A DNA stretch of 64,000 bases from NCBI GenBank assembly GCA_039545295.1, contig BCIK01000035.1, forward strand, positions 31,957-95,956. The letters run 5' to 3'. The notes beneath the pieces were generated by a model, which saw nothing but the letters and a program-made list of their open reading frames with translations, was not told where the DNA came from and made no database searches. Positions 12,701 through 22,120 of the stretch are shown piece by piece. How positions within the stretch are numbered: position 1 is the first letter of the stretch; each line of letters opens with the position of its first letter. The DNA is from Udeniomyces pyricola. Taxonomy: Eukaryota > Basidiomycota > Tremellomycetes > Cystofilobasidiales > Mrakiaceae. Both the position numbers and the translations under genes were made by a program.

Positions 12701-13192
12701 GAGGACGGCCAGCACCACCTTCACTCACCCTCCACTTTCGGTCTGCTTCACCCGTCGTCTTCCGAGGTTGGCCTGGGCATTACTACACCTACCTTCAATA
12801 GTTACTCCTTCCCCTCGCTCTCACCATCATTCATCTCAGCCCCTTCGATGGGAGGCACAAACGGGAACGGTATCCTCCCTACAGTCAATGCCTCCATCTC
12901 GGGACCGACCGGGACCGGGTCGCGACCAGGCCAAGCCCGACGCGTGTCTCGTATGGAGGAAAAGGAGTCGGCTCTCGCCACCAAGCGTCACCTCACGCAC
13001 CATCAAGTCCAGCACTCAAAATCATCGTTTGCTGGAAAGGCGAGGAACATGCTCTGGATGGTGTGGAGCTGGTGCTCGTTTGAACGGTGGTTGGGACAGG
13101 GCATTGCAACGCGTTGGGCGGACGAAGTTTGGAGCGTGATTTGGCCAGGCCTCGTCTGTTACTCATTCATCAACCTGGCATACTCGTGGTAG
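9790..13192 (+). CDS. TED1: TED1/CDC1-family metallophosphoesterase (GPI-anchor remodelling type)
   Basis: ER membrane metallophosphoesterase of the Ted1/Cdc1/PGAP5 family, which removes ethanolamine phosphate from GPI glycans so that GPI proteins can leave the ER. Exon 1 (9790-9900) encodes a basic N-terminus and a membrane segment. A 9-nt exon follows (10044-10052, residues IGE), then 10151-10225, 10335-10621, 10838-10925, 11105-11251 and more. Catalytic-core motifs are RVLLISDPNLL, GVFFLGDMLESGR, VFYIPGNNDI, IVLSHIPLNRK, LIFSGDDYD followed by CEY, and SRPGFQILSL; these are the Asp, Asn and His blocks of the fold. An unusually long Ser/Pro/Arg-rich tail (about residues 400-700) then ends near a hydrophobic segment (VIWPGLVCYSFINLAYSW). 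Introns after exon 7 were placed only approximately. Confidence in the family is high; the choice between Ted1 and Cdc1 is less certain. Confidence 0.9.
10044..10052 (+). other. TED1: 9-nt micro-exon of TED1
   Basis: The bases ATCGGCGAG are flanked by TAG on the left and GTGAGT on the right. They join a conserved IIWCE segment (exon 1 ends at 9900) to FYWSVRTCKW (exon 3 starts at 10151). All junctions are phase 0, and without it the conserved E-x-G-x-F/Y stretch after the first membrane helix is lost. Confidence 0.75.
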
Positions 13193-13263
13193 TAAGAGAG
13201 GTATGAGAGGCTAGTTCCGACGCATTTCCTAAGGGTCGGCTGTGGATATCGAGGTCCAGGCTG

Positions 13264-13284
13264 TTTTTTTTTTTTTTTTTTTTT
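13264..13284 (+). repeat. T21 homopolymer
   Basis: An uninterrupted T run about 70 bp after the TED1 stop. Confidence 0.9.
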
Positions 13285-14343
13285 GTCGTCGTTGCCGTCA
13301 CGTACAAATCCTTTCGTTTTCGTCTTTTTCTCTTTTCGTTCTCCCAATTTTCACCTGCATCATGACTTTTCTCCTTCTTTGGTGACGTTTTACTTGTCGG
13401 TGCATGCCATGTGATGATAGCTAATTCAATGTCCTAGCTAGCCTAATACACCAGGTTTGACGTGCGGCTACTGGTACATCTCAGTCGACTCTGCAGTCCT
13501 TTCGGCCTTACTAGCTTTCGATGGACCAGAAACCCCATTGTTGATCTAGACCTCTCTTCTGCTCGATGCTGTCCTCAAACTTGGAAGCGAGGGAACTGCC
13601 GTCGGCACATCAACATGCGAAGTCGTACTATATAGCAGGCCTCAGGTTTGACGGACCGAGTACTTTTACGTAGTAGAAGCGGATCACTAGCCACTACATG
13701 CAAGCCTAGATCAGTACACCAGTACTCGGTACTTAATTCTGGTGGTTACTATATCACTCAGTGCCAATCCTAATTATCGACGTGCCGCTTACGACTGAGG
13801 ACTGCAAGGTCCAAGCTGTTTTCCAAGCTTCGTGTATCACATCTTGATACAAGCTGCAAGTTTCAAGTGCGCAGGGCGCCATTGATTGCAGATGTTGAGT
13901 TCGGTACGCCCGGTCCGCACTTGTAGTAGATCTTAGCAGCTATGATAGACGGCGGACCGTTTATTACATTTGGGGTACTCTGTACTCTGTGCGCTCTGTG
14001 CTCGTGGTATTAGCATGCATTATAGAGCTCGTAGATGAATGTTGCGCGGATGCGATGGCACCTTACCCGCAACGGCCGTCCGCGACTTGATCAACCCTCA
14101 AAGTTGCTCAAAGCATCGAATATTATATATTGAGCGCCGAGATCGACGTAAGTACCTTTGATGTCATCACCAAGATTACTTAGCTTGAGAGCTTACCGCC
14201 AGTACAACGTACAACCCTAGCTATACGTTGCGAGTTCATATGATCGAGAAGGTTTGGGTAACTAGCTGCATATGAGCGCGGGCGATGCAAAGATGGGGCC
14301 GTCGAGTTATACGCGGATATAATAGCTGCATGAATGCTTGAGC

Positions 14344-14455
14344 ATATATATATATATGCAGCAGACATTGGCCGACATAAGATTTATATACGGTGGCGCG
14401 TCGACGTCCGCCTGCAAGCTACAGGTCGCACACGCGTATATATATATATATATAT
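14344..14455 (+). repeat. two AT microsatellites
   Basis: (AT)7 at 14344-14357 and (TA)9.5 at 14437-14455, about 80 bp apart in the gene-free region. Each lies near a TGCA or CCTGCAAGCT motif. Confidence 0.85.
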
Positions 14456-15568
14456 CCTGCAAGCTGCTCGACAGGTGTATTGTATGGCCGCTATAGCGTC
14501 ATCTCGCCATGACCCCATAAATGATCAAAGGCCGTAGTTCCCATGATCATTACCGGTCAACAGCGCAGGTGCAGCGAAAAAATCTTGGCCCTGTCATGTC
14601 GTCGACGACCTGATCAGCTCTGCATGCAGAGATCGAGCGCCTCTCAGATCTCAGCGGCCTCACCGATTCGCTCCTTCGTGGTCACTGCCGTTGGCACAGC
14701 TTCGAGCGCTTACACATATGCCTAACACTATAACGTATTCAAGATGCATATATCAAGCTTTCAAGCTTCAAGACCACGTGCGAGGTCGGCCGGACGTATA
14801 TGGATTCCGATCTTGGTGGGAAGCTGGAAATGTCGACTTCTAGATATGCTTGCACAAGTAAGCGGCACTTGGGCCGATGGAAAAGTTACACCCCGGCCCG
14901 GCCGTAAAGAAGCAGATCAACGCTCCCGCTCAGCGCTCAGCAGAGCGCGCGCGGCAAGTGCGAGGAGCGCACCCTCTTTTTTGGGGGGGCGCGCGCTGAC
15001 GCCGGAGCAGAGGGCAACCGGGCCGTGAGCGCGTGGGGTTGCGGTGTGAGGCCGTCCGACACGGGCCACGCGCGCGAGCGGGCAATATGGATCGATGGAT
15101 TCTGATGTGATGATGATGATGATGCGAAAACCGAAGCCGAGGAACGTTGCGGGGGTGAAATTACGAGGTGAGAGCTGCGCGTCGCCCCAACACATAAGCA
15201 TGCATAAGCTTCCAAGACGGCAAGGCGGCAACGTACACCTGATCTATGGTACACCGAAGACGTCGGTAAATGCGATCGCCAGCCGGCGAAATGCGGACGG
15301 GCAAGCAGTCCCCCCTTTCTGAGGGACCCTGAAAAACATGGCGGCCTCGTTGTTGGTCCAAGGAAGATCCCCTACAAAAACCTACCAGACCGTCTTCTTT
15401 TCTTTCTTTCTCCCCAACCCATCTTCTTCTCCTTCAGCTTCTTCTTTTCCTTCCCTTCCCATCCCTACTTGCCTTCCACACAGACGCTCCAGTAGCTCTC
15501 CCATCTCTTTCCACTTTCCCTACTTGCACCCCTTCAAACAACCCCAACCCACCTTCCTTCAAGCCAAC

Positions 15569-16788
15569 ATGTTCGCTGCTGCCCTTACCCTTGCCCTTCC
15601 CCTCCTTGCCGCTGCCGCCCCCATTGCCCAGCGTGCGTCTGGTGCTCGAGGCACCTACTACGACACCTCTGTAAGCAACTTGTTCCATTCATCACGTTCC
15701 CCTCACACCAAATCAGATCTGGAAGAATGAAAAAAAAAAAAAANAAAAAAAAAAAAACAGAAAAGAACCTCAATCTGATACCATGTCCTTCTCTTTTGAT
15801 TATTCTCTCAATGACAGGTCGGACTCGGTGCTTGTGGACTCCTGCACCAGAACGACGAGTACACCGTCGCCATGAACAGGTGAGCTTTCACTCATCAGCC
15901 CTTCACTTTGCATCTAGTTCTGCAAACTGTGAGCTTGGCGTTTGCCTCGTTATGGTCCCCGCAGCTGAACATTTTCCATCTCTTTTCTCGTTCGTTCTTT
16001 CCGACCTGCAGTGCCCAGTTCGATACTGGATCGGGTTACCCTTCGTCCGAGTGTGGCAAGTCCATCTGGATCTCCTACGGTGGCAAGGTATCTATGCGTT
16101 CTTTTGTTTTCACAGCCAATGACTGGCAGTGGTGACGTAAACCCAGGGATGTCATCTAACCTTGTTGCTTCTTCTCTTCCCCTTCTTTTTTTCTTTCTCT
16201 TTTTCTTCCTCTTTTTTCTACTCTCTCTAGACCGTTACTGCGACCATCCAGGATGAGTGCCCCAGCTGCCCTTACAACGGTCTCGACCTTTCGGAGGGTC
16301 TCTTCTCCGCTCTCGCCAACAAGGACCTCGGCGTTATCTCCCTCGACTGGGGATACTCTGATTCGTCGTCGACCCCGGAAACCACCGCCGCTGCTGAGAC
16401 CACCTCGACCTACGTTGCCCCAACTTCGACCTACGTCGCCCCGACTTCGACCTACGTCGCTCCTGAGCCCACCACGACCGAGGTCGCCGTCACTGCTGCC
16501 GTCGAGCCCACTACCACCGAGGCCGCCGCTGCTGCTGCTACGACCTCTGTTGAGTTGGCTTGTGAGGCCGACGTGCTCGCTCTCTACGCCGCCAACGCTA
16601 CCGCCATCTACTCGGAGACTTACTTCAATGAGACCGAGACTGGTCTTATCCGACTCACCAACTGGGCCGTCAAGTCCGACCTCCTCGCTCTCCTCAACTC
16701 TACCACCTCGGTTTGCTACAACGGCTCTATCCAGGCTTGGAACGCGACCTCCAACGCGACTTCGCTCCTCGAGCACTTTGACTTCTAG
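15569..16788 (+). CDS. secreted RlpA/expansin-like double-psi beta-barrel protein with Ser/Thr-rich linker
   Basis: Secreted protein of the RlpA-like/barwin-type DPBB superfamily common in basidiomycetes (loosenin- and expansin-like). Some members act on or bind cell-wall polysaccharides; the function here is not known. Exons are 15569-15670, 15818-15879, 16012-16087 and 16231-16788, giving 265 aa. A signal peptide (FAAALTLALPLLAAAAP) precedes a DPBB core: GTYYDTSVGLGACG, SSECGKSIWISYGGKTVTA, IQDECPSCPYNGLDLSEGLF and a closing LGVISLDWGY. A Thr/Pro/Ala linker with three near-identical TSTYVAP repeats (about 16403-16465) follows. Then comes a C-terminal helical region with five N-x-S/T sites and two Cys. 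Intron 1 holds an A-run with one undetermined base. It shares core and architecture with the shorter gene at 28746-29372; the C-terminal extension is unique to this copy. Confidence 0.88.
15730..15757 (+). repeat. A-run with one undetermined base (N)
   Basis: A poly-A tract in intron 1 of the DPBB gene. Position 15744 is given as N, the only ambiguous base I noticed. It lies outside coding sequence, so it does not affect the protein. Confidence 0.95.
16403..16465 (+). repeat. three 21-nt coding repeats (TSTYVAP)
   Basis: An in-frame tandem repeat of a 21-nt unit in the linker of the DPBB protein. The units differ at a few third-codon positions, which suggests expansion followed by drift. The repeat number may vary between strains. 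Confidence 0.8.
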
Positions 16789-17800
16789 TTGAGGTTGTTT
16801 CTTCCCTCCCATTTTTTTTCTCTCTGCTTTTCCAGTATTCCCTGCCTCTCTAGACTCCCTCCCCCACAAAAACGAGACGCCTAGCCGTCTCTTGCTTCAG
16901 TCTTTTGCTTTCATGTCTGTCTGTCCTTTTGCAATGCCCTTGTCACGTCCAGCACCATCCCCTCGTTGCCTCTATCGCACATCTCCTTCCAGCTAGCTCT
17001 GGATCTTGCTTTTCTTCATTCTTTTTCCTTTCTTCTCTTGCTTGGGTTTCCTAACTCAACTCCCTCTCACATCTAGCATGGGAGAGACCCTCTATCTCTA
17101 TCAATCAACAACCTGCTATCGTCCTTTCTTTCCACTCCGGTTTTAGTGGACCTCCCCCCATCTTTTTCTATTTCGTTTTTCGCTCGCTTTCCTTTTCTTA
17201 CAGCTTGTTGGTTTCTGTTTGTCCTTTTCCCTGGTTGTAAAAGGCACGCTCTCTAGTACTCTTCCTCTACCTCTCTCTCTAGCTCCTACAGCTTTTGCTT
17301 TTTTTTTTTTTTTTTTTGCTTTTTTTTCGGTCTTCACGTGTGCTGCGTGGGGTTTATGCCATCTCGTTCTACCCCTCCTTTTTTTGAGATTTGGGCTTTT
17401 GAGATCTGAGATCTGAATAGTACAAGAGTGCAGATGAACCGCAAGTGCGATTCACCAATCGCTTCTCTTATTTCCATGCACGCGTGCGCGCGGGTGCTGA
17501 TGGTTACGCTGCATGAGTGTTGATCATCGTAGTACATGTACCCAAATGTACCGACGATCTATTACTCATCTGCGTCGACACGCTATTGATAGACATGATA
17601 TTGTATAATCGTGATCTCCTCCATTGTGCTTTAATATTTATTATCATTATTTATTTATTTTAAAAAGAAGATGTATACCGCGTGCGGGTCATACCAGTCA
17701 TTGAATGCTATCGACTCGCTTCCTTCTACTTTCCCTTTCCTTGCCTGTTCTTTTTTCCCTTGGGAGACATAGATTGACACGGAAATAGCTGTTTTATCAA
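16789..17800. other. 1.0-kb convergent intergenic region
   Basis: Lies between the DPBB gene (+) and HRD1 (-), both ending here. The plus strand is strikingly pyrimidine-rich from 16800 to 17400 (T/C runs including T17 near 17300). It then turns AT-rich, with ATTT repeats around 17625-17665. It probably contains two 3' UTRs. No gene was recognised. Confidence 0.6.
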
Positions 17801-20800
17801 TCACGACGAGTCGACCTCCAATCGAGGATCCTCCCTTTCCTTCCCTTTCAACATCCTCCTCCTTCTAAGCCCATCCTCATCTTCCGGCCCGACCTCTGAA
17901 TCCTCTCCTGCCAACTCCGTTTCCATTCCCGCCGCTCCGGCTTCGACCTTTTCTCCTATTTTGGCCTCGTCGTCCGCAGACTGATGGTCATCCACGGTGA
18001 TCAATCCAGCATCTCCCGCCTTATCCTCCCCCCCAGCGAGGAAGTTCTCTACCTTTTCAAAGACGGCTTCGACCGGACCGGCAGCGGCCGTGAGGGCAGA
18101 AGGATCAATGGATGATGAAACCACCTGCGCTGAATCCGAAGATATGGCATGGCTAGGATGAGAGGCAGTCGACGGTCCCGTGGTATGAGATGATGACGAG
18201 GCCGGATGCGCCATGGAGAACGATGAGTTGAAAGGGCTTGGATGAGGTGGAGGGAGAGGCATGGGCAAGGATGTGTAATAGGAAGGAGGAAGGAGAGGTG
18301 TCAGGCTCAGCCGTCTAGGCTGTGCCGGGGGCTCCTGCTCCTGTTCCTGTCGTTGAATTTCTTCAATGGTCTCCATGGAGATCTCGGGCGAAGGAAGCGG
18401 AGCAGAGGACGAGCTTATAGCGGGCGTTGAAACGGTCGTAGGGAACGATGCGATGCCTGACGGAAGTTGAGGGTTCGTCGAAGCAGAAGGAGAATCACCT
18501 GTCGTCGCACTGATGATGAACGGCTTAGACGCTTGACCGAAACGCTTCATCGCGGCCCGAGCGGCAACTTCCCTCGGGGTGAGGCCCGACAGATCTGAAT
18601 CGTCGTCCATTTCGTCAGCGTTGTCGATGTCTGGTTCATGAGCAATGCCATCCTTGACGGAGGCAGTGGTCACAGGGATCTCAGGCACAAAGCCTCCCGA
18701 TTGTGGAATGCGAGGGGAAGAGGTCAGGGAAGGAGGAACAGGGAAAGGAGAGACACTGTCTGACGTCGAGGATCCTGATGCGGTCGCAGTCGGCCGGAAC
18801 GAGGTGGTAGCGGCGGTAGCAGGGGGAGCAGGAGTCAATGTAGAAGTTGATGGGGTATGGCTACCAAACGATAGAGTGGGCATCGGCGCGGTCTGAGGGG
18901 AATAAGGAGTCGATGCAGGGTATGTGAATGGAGGTGGAGGCGGTGCTGGTGGTTGAGGAGCTGTAGTGTACGTTGTTGCGGTGACACCTTCGCCTCGATC
19001 CCCTTGCTGATTTTGATGGGTTGCCCTCAGCCCATAAGCCGCCATCGTTCTCTCGATTGCCCCAACCTCCCGGGCTCCGACTGGACCTCCGTCCCGTGCC
19101 CCGCCGAATTCCAGTCGGAAGCCGAACATCCATATATTGAGCTCAAACGTGAACCACGCCCGAGGCTCGGGCATGATGATGACGGCTGTCACTGATGGCG
19201 TCGGTGCAGGAGGGGGGGTGGGCTGATACGAAGGAGTAAAAGGGAAACGGAGTCGTGGTTGTGGCAGGCGGGTTGGGTAAGGGGTAGGCTGAGGTTGATG
19301 TTCTGGCCAAGTCGGGAAGGAAAGAGGAGGCACTGCTGCTTCCTGAGGCACGTGATTGGGCACTAGGGGCGAATAGCCAGGCATCCCTGTAGGTGCGGTA
19401 GGGGTAGGGGTAGGGGTAGGAGTGCTGGCGTGACCATGTTGAGGAGTCTGAGTAGCTGTTGCCGTGGGCGGCGGATTGTTGGGAAAAGGCAGTTGAAGTG
19501 GGTCATTGGGTGGAAGGAAGAAGCGTTGCCACCGGTGCTGAGGGGGCTGTCTGACGGGAGCCGGAACCTGACCAGGTTGGGGTCCCGGTGGAGGGATGGC
19601 GGGTCCGCCGATGGTCGGGACGCCTGGCGCTGACGGAAGGACTGTTCGACGGCTGAGATGACAGGGAAACGGACAAACAATCAGCCAGACTACTTCACAT
19701 GTTCTCTTCTCGTTACTCTTGAGCCTCGTATGGGGAGAAGAAAGGACGTACCATGTTGGACAGTTCTGCTGTCGTTCGAGCCATGATTTGAGACAGTTAA
19801 GATGAAAGCAGTGATTGCACCCGAGCTTCTTGGGCCGATCTCCTTCTCGTCGCCTCCTTGGTCGCCTGGTCGAACGTCTGGTAGCCTCCCCGGCAGTTGG
19901 GTTACCTCCTTCAGGCGGCACGTCGTCCGACGCCTCTGTTTCACCATTTCGACCGAACCAAACCATTTCCTCCCGACAGATAATGCAAACACGATCCTCC
20001 ATTACGCTCATCTCCTCGCGAGTCGCGTCCGGATAGCGCTCGTCCATGTTCCTTGTCGCTCGAGTGTATTGGATTAAGGTCTTGAGCCGAGTGATAAACG
20101 AGCGAAGGGTGAGATAGACATCTCGGAGAATGTTGAAAGGAAGACCGTAGTTGGTCAAGATGACGAGGAAGAAGGAGAAGTATGTGATAAGTTTGAGGAA
20201 ATCTAGAGGGAGAGAGAAACAAACAACAATTCAGCCAGAGAGCATTTAGCAACGGCATAACTGGATTCAGGCCAATGATAAGCGACATAATAGTACATAC
20301 CGGTGACGAGATCAATATAGAAAACAACCATGCTCTTGCCTTCCCATCCTCGATCGTCCTCCTCGTCCTCTTCCTCCTCTTCGGTCTCGTCAGATTCAAC
20401 GCGAGGCAGGGCGCGAGCACGCGCCGCCGCTCTTGCTGCCAGCATCTCTCGAACTTTTTCCCACACGTTGACCCCGTACTTCCCAACGACGTTGATCCAC
20501 GAAGTAGTGAGAATCGTGTATTCGGATACAAAGAGGACTTTGCCGTTAAGATGGTTGGGCGGCAGGACCAATTTGAGTGATAACGAAAGCAGGAGTATGT
20601 CCGAGGCAACGAGAAAGAGGAAGAGGGCCATTATGCGCAAGTGGAACGACTTGGGGGGGCCTGGTGGGGGAACTTGATCCATCTGATGGAAACGAAAGAG
20701 GACCGAAGAGGGCGAAGAAGTTAGGTCTCTGCATATCCAAATGACGAAACAAGAAGATGGCTCGGGCGCACCCATTCGACTCGATCGGCCGCGATCCAGT

Positions 20801-21607
20801 GGAAGCATTTGAGGAAAAGAAGAAGTCCAAAAAGAATCACAAAAGTCGAGTCGAAGCTACCTCTGAGAGGCGAAGGAGAAGAAGCAAAGAGAACAGATCG
20901 TCGTCAGCATCCCTCGATAGCTGCTGCGTGAGTCCTATAGGAGGGGGTACGAGGGAAGAGCTTAGTGCGAACCTGAACATCGTCAGGGCTAGGAGGGACT
21001 CTGTAACAAAGTACCAGGACCGATCGTAGAGGTGCTGATACGATAGAAATAGAGAAGCATGTTGAGCTACCGTTGTCTCGAGTGGAAGGAGGGTGGGTCG
21101 TCGAGCAAGGATGAGGCGATGGGAAGTGAGCGGTTTGAACTATCAACTCACCTCGACCTCTATCGGTCTCAAACGGCCAAAGAAGACTCTTTGCAGCAGC
21201 ATACCCACACAGAGGGTCACGAAGAACGCAAAGTTGCACAGGATCTGTCACAGCGTACAGCAACGTAGCGTTTAGCAGCAGGTGGCCGGGGATTAAGACG
21301 GAGTCAGCGTCGCCTGCGGGTGAGGGCGGTCGTGCCATCTCTGATGAATCGCATCGAGCTGGTCGATTCGGTTTTTTTTTTCCTGAGCTATAGGCAGAAC
21401 GAGACGCATTTACTGGGAAGTACTGACCATGGTGTTACCATTGCTGGATGATATGGCGATAGCGGCAGCGTAGAAGTTTGTCCGAGTGGCAGCAACCCCC
21501 AAGGTGACACTCGCGGCGAGGGCGCATGACGTCGCGCCATAGAGGAGAAATCGATTGTGGGTGATGACATTGGGAAGAGAGAACCTTGGGACGGCGGCTT
21601 GTGCCAT
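17801..21607 (-). CDS. HRD1: HRD1/synoviolin ER-membrane RING E3 ubiquitin ligase
   Basis: Central E3 ligase and channel component of ER-associated degradation. The start at 21607 opens with a membrane-spanning region (RFLLYGATSCALAASVTLGV). Further exons encode the expected helices (LCNFAFFVTLCVGMLLQRVF, LRPIEVE, IMALFLFLVASDILLLSLSL, VVFYIDLVTG, PFNILRDVYLTLRSF). The Hrd1-type linker IQYTRATRNMDERYPDAT leads to a RING-H2 finger: CIICREEM, then CNHCFHLNCLKSWLERQQNC and PTC across an intron. The RING has a long, Arg/Lys-rich insertion of about 50 residues between its second and third metal ligands, longer than usual. The C-terminus is a very long Pro/Ser/Thr-rich disordered region of about 500 residues, within a 785-codon open frame. 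The identity is well supported; the exact N-terminal exon borders were not all fixed. Confidence 0.94.
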
Positions 21608-22120
21608 ATTGATTGTCGTTGTTACTGCTCGTGGCAGATGACTGGGCGCGGACGGACAAGCAAGAGACTGGAGACAGATCAGGGGTTGAGTGAGGGTGAT
21701 GATTAAGGGTCAAAGAAGGGTCGAACCGGCGTTGAACGAGCGAACATGAAGCGAGCGGGTTCAGCTGCTGTCCATCTCAGTCAGACAAAATCAGACTGCA
21801 GACAGTGGTGTATGCTGGCGACGTGCCAGGCGGTGCAACTGGGTGCACTGCATTGCACTCATTCACCATTCCTCTGCGGTCTTTTCCTTCTTACACGATC
21901 GTCTTCGGTTCCAACTCAGACCGTGTCGTCGAGGCGGATGTTCATTGATATTGCAAAGCGAGTGTGAGGTTAAGAAAAAGAATGACTGCACGTCCAGACA
22001 CCCGAAATTAATGTATAAGTAAAAATAATGCAATGTATACGAAAAATTGAAAGGAACCCAGAGATAAGCCACGGCAGGAGATGATGCAAAGTATAGGGAA
22101 TCAACTAGACCTATCACAAA
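21608..22120 (-). promoter_or_regulatory. HRD1 promoter / 3' flank of the cysteine-rich gene
   Basis: A 513-bp spacer between two minus-strand genes with no coding content recognised. The half nearest 22120 is AT-rich (about 22010-22060) and probably carries the polyadenylation region of the gene ending at 22121. Confidence 0.55.

Larger units (their letters stand above)
13193..15568. other. 2.4-kb gene-free region upstream of a secreted DPBB gene
   Basis: The longest stretch without a gene in the window. It is AT-richer and less uniform than its flanks. It has a T21 run (13264-13284), (AT)7 at 14344-14357, (TA)n at 14437-14455, repeated short palindromes (TGCA, GATC, GTAC, AAGCTT, CATG types) and a very GC-rich patch at 14925-15010. 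The last ~200 bp are pyrimidine-rich and lead into the ATG at 15569. I found no transposase, reverse transcriptase or tRNA signature. It could be a long regulated promoter, a decayed element or both. Confidence 0.6.

Noticed and set aside
13193..15568. Centromere, transposon or tRNA cluster in the gene-free region
   Set aside because: No terminal repeats, transposase or reverse-transcriptase motifs, or tRNA box-B sequence could be found; AT microsatellites alone do not support a centromere.
16156..16869. 237-codon antisense Gly/Ser-rich frame
   Set aside because: Antisense of the repeat linker and C-terminal exon of the DPBB gene. Its low complexity mirrors Thr/Ser/Pro codons.
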